From Acidithiobacillus sp. (GTDB taxonomy: Bacteria > Pseudomonadota > Gammaproteobacteria > Acidithiobacillales > Acidithiobacillaceae): a stretch of DNA of 50,476 nt. The DNA is taken from NCBI RefSeq assembly GCF_023255755.1, contig NZ_JAGDVS010000093.1, positions 1-50,476 of the forward strand, read 5' to 3'. Under the pieces are notes generated by a model that was given only the letters and a program-made list of their open reading frames with translations, made no database searches and was not told the DNA's origin. Below, one piece after another: positions 17,580 to 26,724 of this stretch. Every line of letters begins with the position of its first letter. The stretch's first letter is position 1. A program made the translations under genes and the position numbers.

Positions 17580-18941
17580 TTAACCAAACGCAAACGGCGC
17601 ATGTGCATCGTGATCCTCCATGGGCAATGGCCAACTATCCGGACGATTTTCCTCTTCCTGTGCCATTAACAGGTTACCGATCTCGAAGGTCAGATCGCGG
17701 GCACCGCGATAGCCGAGGGACAGACGATGGGCGGCACCGAGCTGGTCAAAAATAGGTAGTCCCATGCGCAGGAAAGCGATGTCCAGCCGCGCCGCCGCCT
17801 GCCGTCCATGGGAGTGGGTGATGAGCAGGTCACATCCAGCACTCCGCGCTTCCAGGTCTTCCAGGTCACCGATGAGCACTTCTTTACAAGGCATCTGTTC
17901 GAGTAGCGGCGAATGGGTGGTAGTCACTGCAGCAGTGATGATCGCCCCCATTTCGTTGAACCACGATCCGATATTCCAGAGCAGGTCAGGCTCGGCGCCA
18001 ATGGCGATTTTTTTGCCGCCGAAGAAAAAATGACTGTCGAGCATGGCGTCGATCAACTGACTGCGTTGGCGACGATATTTGCCAGGTACCGGTTGTCCGC
18101 TCAACTGACTCAGGCAGTCCAATAACTGATCCGTCGCTTCGATGCCGGTAATGCGATCGAAGAGCACATAAGGTTGGCCGGTCTTGGTCATCAGGGCTTC
18201 TGCCCCAGGACGCATTTGTTCTCCCAGGGCAATAGTCAGTTCCGCTTCACCCATGCGCCGGATGGCATCCACTGGAGTGCCGCCCAGGGTGTTGGGCGTG
18301 AAGTCGTCCGGAATGTGGCCGTCCATAGACCCGGAAATATCGGGCAGGATGGTCGCTTCCAGCCCGAAGGATTCACTGATTTCCCGGAGTTCTTCGATGT
18401 CCGCAGCGGTGAGGTGGGACCCCACGAGGAAGTTGACAGAACCCTCCCGGCGCGCGCTGCTGGGTTCAGCCAACCCTTTCACCATGCTCTCCACGGCCTT
18501 TGCCCAGCCGTCCTGAAAAGCATCCTTAAAGTCCGGGGTAGAGACGTAAACCAGGGCTAACTGGTCCAGTTCGGGATGGGTGGCGCGAAAGTTTTTGAGA
18601 TAACCATCCACATCATCGCCTTTGGTCTCGGTGACGCCGGTGGAACAGATGCCGATGATGGCTGGTTTGGTGCGCTGCTGAATACTGAGAATAGCGATAC
18701 CGATATTATCCAGCCCGCCCATGACCGTCGCCACCTCACTCATGGCGGTGGTCTGCATGGGAATGCCCTCATTGAAATGCCGCTGAAAGAGCACCAGACC
18801 AAAGGCGGTACAGCCCTGGGAACCATGCAGCATGGGCATGCAGTCGGCGATGCCCATGAAGGCCAGGGCGCCACCGATGGGCTGGCTCATTTTGAGGGGG
18901 TTGACCGTGCACGCTTTGCGGCTCTGAATGACGGTGCTCAT
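17580..18941 (-). CDS. nifN: FeMo-cofactor scaffold subunit NifN
   Basis: A 453-aa nitrogenase beta-like subunit. The N-terminal CTVNPLKMSQPIGGALAFMG and HGSQGCTAFGLVLFQRHF blocks align with NifK but with the reduced cysteine set of NifN. A GICSTGVTETKGDD block follows. With NifE it forms the scaffold on which the NifB product matures to FeMo-co. Its ATG overlaps the nifE stop (ATGA). The start chosen removes a short unlikely leader inside nifE. Confidence 0.96.
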   Translation of the reverse strand: MSTVIQSRKACTVNPLKMSQPIGGALAFMGIADCMPMLHGSQGCTAFGLVLFQRHFNEGIPMQTTAMSEVATVMGGLDNIGIAILSIQQRTKPAIIGICSTGVTETKGDDVDGYLKNFRATHPELDQLALVYVSTPDFKDAFQDGWAKAVESMVKGLAEPSSARREGSVNFLVGSHLTAADIEELREISESFGLEATILPDISGSMDGHIPDDFTPNTLGGTPVDAIRRMGEAELTIALGEQMRPGAEALMTKTGQPYVLFDRITGIEATDQLLDCLSQLSGQPVPGKYRRQRSQLIDAMLDSHFFFGGKKIAIGAEPDLLWNIGSWFNEMGAIITAAVTTTHSPLLEQMPCKEVLIGDLEDLEARSAGCDLLITHSHGRQAAARLDIAFLRMGLPIFDQLGAAHRLSLGYRGARDLTFEIGNLLMAQEEENRPDSWPLPMEDHDAHAPFAFG

Positions 18942-20329
18942 GTCCGTGCCTCCCGCATATCCCAGGGCGCGGGTTTGCGCAATAAGGTCCACATGGGATT
19001 GTAGAGGGCCAAATCGATCTGTTTCACCAGATTGACCATCCCTTCGTAACCGTTATAGGCGTGATGGCGTTCCTGGTTGATGTCCACCCAGGGCATTTTG
19101 TTTTTGAGGGCGGCAAATTGTGAGCGTCCGCCCGACAGCAACACATCCGCGCGCGCCTCCTGAAACATTTTGTACATTTCCCGCGGCGTCAGGTCATCAA
19201 TCATATGCGCGTCTTGACCCATGATTTCCTTTATTTTTTCTTTGTCTTCCTGGGTGGATTTCTTGACGCTGGTCCCCACCACTTCCATCCCCCCTTCCTG
19301 CAATGCAGACACCACCGACCAGGATTTAACGCCCCCCGTAAAGAGCAGCACCCGTTTGCCGCGCAGGCGATGGGTATATTCGGCGATACGCTGCCAGGCT
19401 CTTGCCTCTTCCCGGGCGATCAGTGCGTCGGTGCGGTCGTGGAGTTCTGCCGGGGCACCCTGCTGGATCAGCAGGCGGGTGATCTCCCGGAGAGATTCCG
19501 TGGTATCGGAGATGCCATAAAATGACCCTTCAAAGAACGGAATCTGATAACGCTCTTCCATTTTGCGTGCGATATTGATCATGGATTTAGAGCAGACCAT
19601 CATATTGGCCCTGGCGCGATGGGATTGCGCCACATCGTGATATTTGGCGTCACCACTGATGCAGCAGGTTACCCGGATCCCCAAATGATCGAGAAGCGGT
19701 TTGACCTGCCAGAGTTCACCGGAAAGATTGTATTCGCCAATGATATTGATGTCATAGGGCGTACTATATTCGGGCTCTTCCGTGCCGATCACATAATCTA
19801 GCAGGGCCTCTCCCGCCAGTTTGTTGCCGAGATTCTTGGCGCCGACAAAACCGGGGGAATTGACGGGAATGACGGGCTTTGCAAATTTTTGGCTCGCCGC
19901 TTTACAGACGGCTTCGATATCGTCCCCGATCATCGCCGGCACGCAGGTCTGATAGACAAACACCGCCGGCGGATCGTATTTATCGATTACTTCTTTGATG
20001 GATTTGAAGAGGTGTTTTTCGCCGCCGTAGACCACATCCAGCTCATTGATGTCGGTGGTAAAGCCGGTGCGATACAGTTGCGAACCAGACGATTTTGAAC
20101 CGCGGTTATCCCAGGAGTTGCCCTCACAGGCGATGGGACCGTGGACCAGGTGGGCGACGTCGGTAATGGGCTGCAGGGCAATTTTTGCCCCATCGAAAGC
20201 ACAACCACCGGCCGCACCGCCCGGCTGCAGCGCCTTGGTGCAGCCCTTCTTGCGCTCTTTGTCGGACTTGCTCTGGTTCTTGCTGCATCCCGGCTCATTA
20301 AAAACCTCCTGGATTTTGTTCTGCAACAT
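18938..20329 (-). CDS. nifE: FeMo-cofactor scaffold subunit NifE
   Basis: A 463-aa nitrogenase alpha-like subunit. The cluster cysteines lie in GGCAFDGA, GPIACEGNSW and YQTCVPAMIGDD; the interior RVTCCISGDAKY and ANMMVCSKSM segments resemble the cofactor-site region. The ATG (MLQNKIQ) is preferred over a GTG two codons earlier because AGGAG lies 6-7 nt upstream. It lies 17 bp after the [2Fe-2S] ferredoxin gene and overlaps nifN. Confidence 0.96.
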   Translation of the reverse strand: MLQNKIQEVFNEPGCSKNQSKSDKERKKGCTKALQPGGAAGGCAFDGAKIALQPITDVAHLVHGPIACEGNSWDNRGSKSSGSQLYRTGFTTDINELDVVYGGEKHLFKSIKEVIDKYDPPAVFVYQTCVPAMIGDDIEAVCKAASQKFAKPVIPVNSPGFVGAKNLGNKLAGEALLDYVIGTEEPEYSTPYDINIIGEYNLSGELWQVKPLLDHLGIRVTCCISGDAKYHDVAQSHRARANMMVCSKSMINIARKMEERYQIPFFEGSFYGISDTTESLREITRLLIQQGAPAELHDRTDALIAREEARAWQRIAEYTHRLRGKRVLLFTGGVKSWSVVSALQEGGMEVVGTSVKKSTQEDKEKIKEIMGQDAHMIDDLTPREMYKMFQEARADVLLSGGRSQFAALKNKMPWVDINQERHHAYNGYEGMVNLVKQIDLALYNPMWTLLRKPAPWDMREART

Positions 20330-20346
20330 AAACACCTCCTGGTAAG

Positions 20347-20691
20347 TCAGAATGCGACAAAGAATTGATCACCGGTTCCCACCATGCACTGGCAGGCCAG
20401 CCGCCAATATGGTCCTTTCCACGGTTTCTGGCCTTCATTGGCCAGCATAGCGGGGAGCTTGCCGAGGCCCTGCAACGTTTGCTTTTCAAAAGCGTTCAGA
20501 CACAACTGCTGCTGCTTCCCCTGTGGTGTCACCCGCACCGCACAGGTCCCGCAAAGACCTTTCTGACAATGGACGGGCAGGGGCACATTCCATATGCGGG
20601 CCATTTTCAGGAGAGATATGGGCTGATGGTTGCGACAGGACATAGACCAGTCACCCCCGATACGCGGTGAAATAAATTGCACCAGTCCCAT
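20347..20691 (-). CDS. plant-type [2Fe-2S] ferredoxin between nifK and nifE
   Basis: A 114-aa ferredoxin with the C-x4-C-x2-C motif (CQKGLCGTC, about residues 42-50), a later cysteine (QLCLNAF), and a C-terminal RLACQC element that provides the fourth ligand. It probably supplies low-potential electrons to nitrogenase or cofactor assembly. GAGGA lies 7 nt before the ATG. The broken gene immediately upstream is a relative that shares the WRLACQ tail. Confidence 0.85.
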   Translation of the reverse strand: MGLVQFISPRIGGDWSMSCRNHQPISLLKMARIWNVPLPVHCQKGLCGTCAVRVTPQGKQQQLCLNAFEKQTLQGLGKLPAMLANEGQKPWKGPYWRLACQCMVGTGDQFFVAF

Positions 20692-20715
20692 CGCTCTATC
20701 CTCACTAAATAAAAT

Positions 20716-20893
20716 TTAGAGCCTTACCAGATTATCTTCATCGCGCACGATGTACTGGCACGCCAGACGCCAGGGCGGCGGCAAATCTTTCAATTCAGCG
20801 TCTTCAACTACCAATAAGGTAGGCAATCCCCGGCCGTGGCATAAACCGTCAGGTCCTTAGCCATTTGGGGGAGGTGACAGTGACATCTGCCAT
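20716..20893 (-). pseudogene. remnant of a second [2Fe-2S] ferredoxin
   Basis: AAGGAG stands before an ATG that begins MADVTVTSPK, but the frame soon ends at TGA. The next frame continues MAKDLTVYATAGD and then stops. A third frame gives VVEDAELKDLPPPWRLACQYIVRDEDNLVRL and a stop. Together these are the start and end of a ferredoxin with the central cluster loop (C-x4-C-x2-C) missing. The surviving WRLACQ tail matches the intact neighbour. It cannot make a working ferredoxin as read; two frame breaks plus an internal deletion argue against a single sequencing error. Confidence 0.8.
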
Positions 20894-20910
20894 GCTGCAG
20901 CTCCTTGAGA

Positions 20911-20930
20911 GGCGGCGCTAATGCGCCGCC
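20911..20930 (-). promoter_or_regulatory. intercistronic hairpin after nifK
   Basis: GGCGGCGC-TAAT-GCGCCGCC is a perfect 8-bp stem with a 4-nt loop, 24 bp beyond the nifK stop. No T run follows, so it is more likely an mRNA-stability element at the 3' end of nifHDK than a terminator. Confidence 0.7.
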
Positions 20931-20954
20931 GGATAGCCGATATTGCCTTAGCGA

Positions 20955-22514
20955 TTAACGAATAATGTCGAAACTGTAATCGCTTTGACTCGGCACATTA
21001 CTGTTGTTGTCGATCTCATCAAAAATCTTGTCCAATATGCGAACCAGCATATTCAGGCCGCCCTGATAGCCCCAGATGGGGTAACGGTGATGATGATGGC
21101 GATCGAAGATCGGGAAGCCGTAACGGATAAGGGGCGTGCCCGTATCGCGTTCCAGATATTTCCCGTAGGTATTGCCAAAGAGGAAATCCACCGGCTCGGT
21201 GAACAACAGGCTGCGCATATGCCAGAGATCCTTGCCAGCATAGACATGACAATCCTTGCCGAAGGGTGAGCTGTCGAACAACGCCTGCACTTTCTCCGCC
21301 CAATGCTTGGACCCATTGGTAGCCAGTACATGGGTGGGTTCGCCGCCCAGCTCCATCAGGAAGGCCGCCAGACCGAGGCACTGATCCGGATCACCGTAGA
21401 TGGCGAATTTTTTGCCGTGGATATGCGCCGTAGAATCCGCAATGGCATCCACCAGACGCCCGCGCTCCTTTTTCAGTTCATCGGGAATCGCTTTGCCGCT
21501 GACACGGGACAATTCCATAATGAATTTGTCAGTACCCGATACGCCAATGGGGCAATTCAGGGCGACGACTTCCTGACCGTGCTCTGCAATGAAAGGCAAA
21601 GTCTTTTCCGTGCAATATTCCTGCATGGAGAAGGTAGCCTTGGCATTCAGGGACGCTGCGGTATCTTCCAGGGTGGTGCCGCCGTCATACATGCGGAATT
21701 TTCCGTCGCTCGGCGTATCAAAGACATCGCTGGTGTCGGCCAGGATCGTATATTCCAGGTTCATGAGATCCAGGATGCGCTTCACTTCCCGGGTGTTGCC
21801 GACGGTATAGCCGTCAAAGCCGCCAATGAAGTTGATCTTCTCGTTGGGTTCGCGTACGCGTGCTGGTACGGTGCCCGCCTTGCCGTCCCAGAAGTGGGAG
21901 AGCACACCCTTCAGGGCATTGTCATAGCCGGTGATATGGCTGCCGACAAACGCCGGAGTATGGGCGAAAGGCACATCATATTCTTCTGGTACGCTGCCCT
22001 TTTCCTTGGAGGTTTTGATGAAGGCGTTCAGGTCGTCACCGATCACTTCCGCCATACAGGTGGTGGAAACGGCAATCATCTTGGGTTTGTACATGGCGTA
22101 GGTATTGGCGAGGCCGTCAATCATGTTGTTGAGGCCGCCGAATACTGCGGCATCTTCAGTCATGGAAGAGGACACACAGGAAGTCGGCTCCTTAAAATGC
22201 CGGCTCAGATGGCTGCGATAATAAGCGACGCAACCCTGTGATCCATGCACAAAAGGCATAGTGCTTTCAAAGCCCACCGCCGCAAACACGGCACCCAGGG
22301 GCTGGCAGGCCTTGGCCGGATTTACCGTCAAGGCCTCACGGGCAAAATTCTTTTCCCGATAATCCCACGTCTTTGTCCATTCACGGACCTGCACAAGCTT
22401 GTCCTGTGGTTCCGGGTTTTCAAATTGTTCCTTCTTGTTCTTGAGCATCTCCTGGTATTCCGGTTCACGGAACAGGTTGAAGTGATCAAGCACCTTTTCA
22501 GCGTTCTGACTCAT
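20955..22514 (-). CDS. nifK: nitrogenase MoFe protein beta subunit NifK
   Basis: A 519-aa protein with the P-cluster cysteine blocks [29 protein letters not shown] and [12 protein letters not shown], and the SHITGYDNA segment following the third. The MSQNAEKV start gives the usual NifK N-terminus. It pairs with NifD to form the alpha2-beta2 MoFe protein that reduces N2. It lies 78 bp after nifD; the gap holds a stable hairpin. Confidence 0.98.
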   Translation of the reverse strand: MSQNAEKVLDHFNLFREPEYQEMLKNKKEQFENPEPQDKLVQVREWTKTWDYREKNFAREALTVNPAKACQPLGAVFAAVGFESTMPFVHGSQGCVAYYRSHLSRHFKEPTSCVSSSMTEDAAVFGGLNNMIDGLANTYAMYKPKMIAVSTTCMAEVIGDDLNAFIKTSKEKGSVPEEYDVPFAHTPAFVGSHITGYDNALKGVLSHFWDGKAGTVPARVREPNEKINFIGGFDGYTVGNTREVKRILDLMNLEYTILADTSDVFDTPSDGKFRMYDGGTTLEDTAASLNAKATFSMQEYCTEKTLPFIAEHGQEVVALNCPIGVSGTDKFIMELSRVSGKAIPDELKKERGRLVDAIADSTAHIHGKKFAIYGDPDQCLGLAAFLMELGGEPTHVLATNGSKHWAEKVQALFDSSPFGKDCHVYAGKDLWHMRSLLFTEPVDFLFGNTYGKYLERDTGTPLIRYGFPIFDRHHHHRYPIWGYQGGLNMLVRILDKIFDEIDNNSNVPSQSDYSFDIIR

Positions 22515-22565
22515 GGCGTTATTCCTCATTCGATCGTTGGGGCGGTCCGTTATCCGCCGATAAGC

Positions 22566-22583
22566 GGGCGGCACCTGCCGCCC
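22566..22583 (-). promoter_or_regulatory. intercistronic hairpin between nifD and nifK
   Basis: GGGCGGC-ACCT-GCCGCCC on the plus strand is a perfect 7-bp stem with a 4-nt loop, just after the nifD stop. A smaller TTATC/GATAA hairpin lies next to it. No T run follows; probably an mRNA-stabilising structure. Confidence 0.65.
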
Positions 22584-22592
22584 CCACGGTGC

Positions 22593-24068
22593 TTACTCCC
22601 AGGGCGTTTTGGTCAAACTCCACACCGGGTTGTTGATGGCCATATCCATATCCCGGGCGAAGATGGCGAAGCCGTCATAGCCGTGATAAGGACCGGAATA
22701 GTCCCAGGAGTGCATCTGCCGGAAAGGTACGCCCATCTTCTGGAAGACATACTTTTCCTTGATGCCGGAACCCACGAGATCAGGCTGGATGGCTTCCACC
22801 ATCTTTTCAAACTCGTAACCGGTCACATCGTCATAAATCAGCGTGCCGTCTTTCACATAATGGGTAGTACGCTGATAGTCGTCGTTGTGCCCGAATTCAT
22901 AGCCGGTTCCCACCACATTCATACCGAGATCTTCATAGGCACCGATGACATGGCGAGGACGCAAGCCACCGACAAAAAGCATGACCGTTCTGCCTTCCAG
23001 ACGTGGCCGGTATTTGGCGATCACTTCCTTGGTGAGGCGGTTGTACTTCTCAATAACCCGTTCCGCGCCTTCCTTGATGTGATCATCAAAATAACTGGCG
23101 ATCGTCCGCAGGGACTCGGCAATTTTGGAAGGTCCGAAGAAGTTGTACTCGACCCACGGCACGCCATGCTTTTCTTCCATATAGCGGGAGATATAGTTCA
23201 TGGAACGATAGCAGTGCAGGACATTCAATTTGGCCATGGGGGTATTCTCCAATTCAGCCAGAGAACCATCACCGGACCACTGGGCAATCACCCGCAGACC
23301 CATTTCTTCCAGCAGGATACGTGAACTCCAGGCATCGCCGCCGATGTTATAGTCACCAATAATGGCAACATCATAAGGGGTCTTTTCAAAAGCCTTGGGT
23401 TCTGCACCCTGTTTTTCAAAGACATAGTCGCGGATACTGTCGTTGGCTATATGGTGGCCGAGCGATTGGGATACCCCCCGGAAGCCCTCACAACGCACCG
23501 GAACAATGGTTTTACCACCGTATTCCTTCGACTTCTTCTTGGATACCGCTTCGATGTCGTCTCCGATCAGGCCGATGGGGCATTCCGATTGCACGGTAAT
23601 ACCGTGGTTCAGCGGGAAGAGATCCTCGATTTCATCCATGATCTTTTCGAGTTTCTTGTCGCCACCGAAAACGATGTCTTTTTCCTGAAAATCGGAGGTG
23701 AACTGCATCGTGACAAAGGTATCCACACCGGTGGTGCCGATATAATAGTTACGGCGTGAGGCCCAGGAATACTGACCGCAACCGACAGGTCCATGGGAAA
23801 TATGAATCATGTCCTTGATCGGGCCCCAGACGACGCCCTTGGAACCCGCATAGGCACAACCACGAATGGTCATCACGCCGGGCACCGACTTGATATTGGA
23901 TTTGACGCCGCAATCCGATTTACCTTCCTCATAGACGTTCAGGTGTTTGGCGCGTCTTTTGGCAGTTTTTTCCGGATAGACCTTGAGAACTTCATCAATC
24001 AGGGCACGATTGCGCGTCTTGGTCTCGGCGACAATCTGCGCCCGGGTTTCTTCAGCGGTAATGCTCAT
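22593..24068 (-). CDS. nifD: nitrogenase MoFe protein alpha subunit NifD
   Basis: A 491-aa protein. P-cluster cysteines lie in [22 protein letters not shown] and [12 protein letters not shown]; the FeMo-co ligands lie in [13 protein letters not shown] (cysteine) and [13 protein letters not shown] (histidine). The ATG is preferred over a GTG one codon upstream because GGAGAG is better spaced. It catalyses N2 reduction with NifK, receiving electrons from NifH. It follows nifH by 63 bp, with an attenuator-like structure between. Confidence 0.98.
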   Translation of the reverse strand: MSITAEETRAQIVAETKTRNRALIDEVLKVYPEKTAKRRAKHLNVYEEGKSDCGVKSNIKSVPGVMTIRGCAYAGSKGVVWGPIKDMIHISHGPVGCGQYSWASRRNYYIGTTGVDTFVTMQFTSDFQEKDIVFGGDKKLEKIMDEIEDLFPLNHGITVQSECPIGLIGDDIEAVSKKKSKEYGGKTIVPVRCEGFRGVSQSLGHHIANDSIRDYVFEKQGAEPKAFEKTPYDVAIIGDYNIGGDAWSSRILLEEMGLRVIAQWSGDGSLAELENTPMAKLNVLHCYRSMNYISRYMEEKHGVPWVEYNFFGPSKIAESLRTIASYFDDHIKEGAERVIEKYNRLTKEVIAKYRPRLEGRTVMLFVGGLRPRHVIGAYEDLGMNVVGTGYEFGHNDDYQRTTHYVKDGTLIYDDVTGYEFEKMVEAIQPDLVGSGIKEKYVFQKMGVPFRQMHSWDYSGPYHGYDGFAIFARDMDMAINNPVWSLTKTPWE

Positions 24069-24088
24069 CACATCTCTCCTTTAGCGAG

Positions 24089-24126
24089 AAAAAGAGAGGG
24101 CAGCCGCCTGACGGCAGATGCCCTCT
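24089..24126 (-). terminator. attenuator-like hairpin between nifH and nifD
   Basis: On the minus strand the arms AGAGGGCA and TGCCCTCT enclose an inner GCCG/CGGC stem and are followed by CTTTTTC. This looks like a partial intrinsic terminator. It would make a shorter, more abundant nifH transcript, as is common in nitrogen fixers. The structure is read directly; the regulatory effect is inferred. Confidence 0.7.
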
Positions 24127-24131
24127 ATCCA

Positions 24132-25210
<1,079 letters not shown>

Positions 25211-25224
25211 AAATGCATTTTCTA

Positions 25225-25240
25225 TGTCAGGAACTTCACA
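25225..25240. promoter_or_regulatory. NifA upstream activator site 2 (nifH/draT)
   Basis: TGTCAGGAACTTCACA is a second exact TGT-N10-ACA, about 102 bp upstream of the nifH -24 element and about 178 bp upstream of the draT-side promoter. Its centre is 30 bp from site 1, nearly three helical turns, so dimers could sit on the same face. Confidence 0.8.
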
Positions 25241-25417
25241 GCATTGACCGACTTATGCAATTCACCGCGTTGCTATTGGGTCATGGAAGCGACCTAATGA
25301 AGGCCCAATAAACTCGGTTTTGTTTGAATGGCTTAGTACCTTGTCTGGTCGACGGAAAGATTTTTTCGCTTTCCGGCTGGGAGCTATTCGGGATCTAAAC
25401 GCAGGGCCGGAAATGTA

Positions 25418-25433
25418 TGGCATAAAACCTGCT
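25418..25433 (+). promoter_or_regulatory. sigma54 promoter of the pseudo-receiver-draT-draG-nifA operon
   Basis: TGGCATAAAACCTGCT keeps the GG and GC with exact spacing and matches most of the consensus. It lies 50 bp before the first start codon. The nearest activator sites are the two shared with nifH. Confidence 0.72.
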
Positions 25434-25482
25434 TTGATTACCCATTCAAGCAGGAAGGCTTGCTCAGCTTTGGGAGGACGAT

Positions 25483-25869
25483 ATGCAGATCGGTGTGGAT
25501 TGTAAGCTCGCAGTGGGTAATCGGCGCATTTTTGTGCTGGATACGGATGAAATCGGGCGCATGGCGGTGCAATTCATGCTTCATGATGAATATGAAACCC
25601 ACGAAATCGCCAGTCTCCAGGCGGCTGTCGCCAAGGCTCAGGATTGGCCGCCGGACCTGATCATTCTCGGCGAGGCGCTGCTGGACGAAGGCGGGTTGAC
25701 CGTGGAGATGGTGAGCGAACAATTTCCCAAGGCACGACTGATGCTCGTGGTGGGGGAAGCGCGTTCCGCCCTGAGCCGGCCCGTCATCAGTAAAGGATTC
25801 GTGTTCCTCCATAAGCCCCTGCGGCTCGAAGATGTCCGCGCCAAGGTGGCTGCCGTGTTGCAGAATTAG
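25483..25869 (+). CDS. stand-alone pseudo-receiver (REC-like) protein upstream of draT
   Basis: A 128-aa protein that reads like a response-regulator receiver domain: IFVLDTDEIGRMAV resembles the acidic-pocket strand, PDLIILGEALLDEGGL the phospho-acceptor strand, and VFLHKPLRLEDVRAKV the conserved Lys-Pro strand and last helix. The position of the phospho-acceptor Asp (LIILD) is a glycine, so phosphorylation is not expected. No output domain is attached. GGGAGG lies 6-7 nt before the ATG. First gene of the draT-draG-nifA run; it may act as a protein-interaction module in nitrogenase control. The REC assignment is by eye. Confidence 0.7.
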   Translation: MQIGVDCKLAVGNRRIFVLDTDEIGRMAVQFMLHDEYETHEIASLQAAVAKAQDWPPDLIILGEALLDEGGLTVEMVSEQFPKARLMLVVGEARSALSRPVISKGFVFLHKPLRLEDVRAKVAAVLQN

Positions 25870-25887
25870 TCGCCGCAAGGACGCTTT

Positions 25888-26715
25888 TTGTCAACAGCGA
25901 ACCCACCGGAGGAGCAGCGTCCGGCCCGTGCGCCGTCCGTCAATCCCGGTAGCAATCTGACTGGGATTCCGTCCGGGCTGTTGATCAGTGCTGAATTTCA
26001 TGCGTTCCCGATGCCGCTACATATCGCCGGGGTGCGCGATGGGCACCCTGCGCTTTTCCAGAGATTGTCGCTGGTACGGGAACAGTGCGAGGCGGGACAG
26101 GTCTTCCAGGCGTACATGGAAGAGATTTTTGCTGGCGGGTATGAGCGGACGAAGGGCCGACGCTTCAGGGCGAGCTATTTACGCCTGCTCAAAGGCTGGG
26201 GATATGACAGCAATTCACCGGAAGGTGCGGTCATGAAGGGCTGGGTGGAGAGCCGGTTCGGGATCGCCCCGAATTTTCACCGACAGGTGATCGGTCGTGT
26301 GGGTGATGCCGCCTGGATTCAGTATATGACCGACAAAATGTCAGGGCGATTTGATAATAATGCGATCTGGTTGCAGCTTGACCTGTTGTTTGAATTCGCA
26401 CAATGGTCGGCGCGACGTTTTCTGGCATCTGGACAACGGCACGTGCGCTTGTTCCGGGGAACCAATGATTTTGCGGAACATCCTATTCTCTGGAAAGCCG
26501 GAGCGCGGCAGGGGGTGATCCGGCTGAACAACTTGGTATCCTTCAGCAGCGACCGGGACGTGGCCAGCGCATTCGGCGATTACATACTGGAGGTGGAAGT
26601 ACCTTTGGTAAAACTGCTCTTCTTCAAGGGCCTGCTGCCATGTCGCGCACTCCAGGCGGAGAGTGAGTATCTGGTGATCGGCGGTGAATACGCGGCACAC
26701 ATGCACTATTACTGA
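25888..26715 (+). CDS. draT: NAD+-dinitrogen-reductase ADP-ribosyltransferase DraT
   Basis: A 275-aa protein of DRAT length. Recognisable blocks are FQAYMEEIFAGG, LLKGWGYDSNSPEGAVMKGW, ESRFGIAPNFH and RLFRGTNDFAEH. It transfers ADP-ribose from NAD+ to the conserved arginine of NifH, switching nitrogenase off after ammonium or energy shock. The start is a TTG preceded by AAGGA at about 8 nt; no ATG fits. It lies 18 bp after the pseudo-receiver gene. Confidence 0.95.
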   Translation: MSTANPPEEQRPARAPSVNPGSNLTGIPSGLLISAEFHAFPMPLHIAGVRDGHPALFQRLSLVREQCEAGQVFQAYMEEIFAGGYERTKGRRFRASYLRLLKGWGYDSNSPEGAVMKGWVESRFGIAPNFHRQVIGRVGDAAWIQYMTDKMSGRFDNNAIWLQLDLLFEFAQWSARRFLASGQRHVRLFRGTNDFAEHPILWKAGARQGVIRLNNLVSFSSDRDVASAFGDYILEVEVPLVKLLFFKGLLPCRALQAESEYLVIGGEYAAHMHYY

Positions 26716-26724
26716 GGACGAGAA

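Noticed and set aside
20756-20771. TGGCACGCCAGACGCC on the plus strand resembles a -24/-12 promoter with correct GG/GC spacing.
   Set aside because: It points antisense into the end of nifK, and the bases are explained by the conserved WRLACQ tail of the ferredoxin remnant.
21303-23324. Long plus-strand reading frames opposite nifK and nifD.
   Set aside because: They are antisense shadows of high-GC coding genes, have no ribosome site or recognisable domain, and nifD/nifK are certain.
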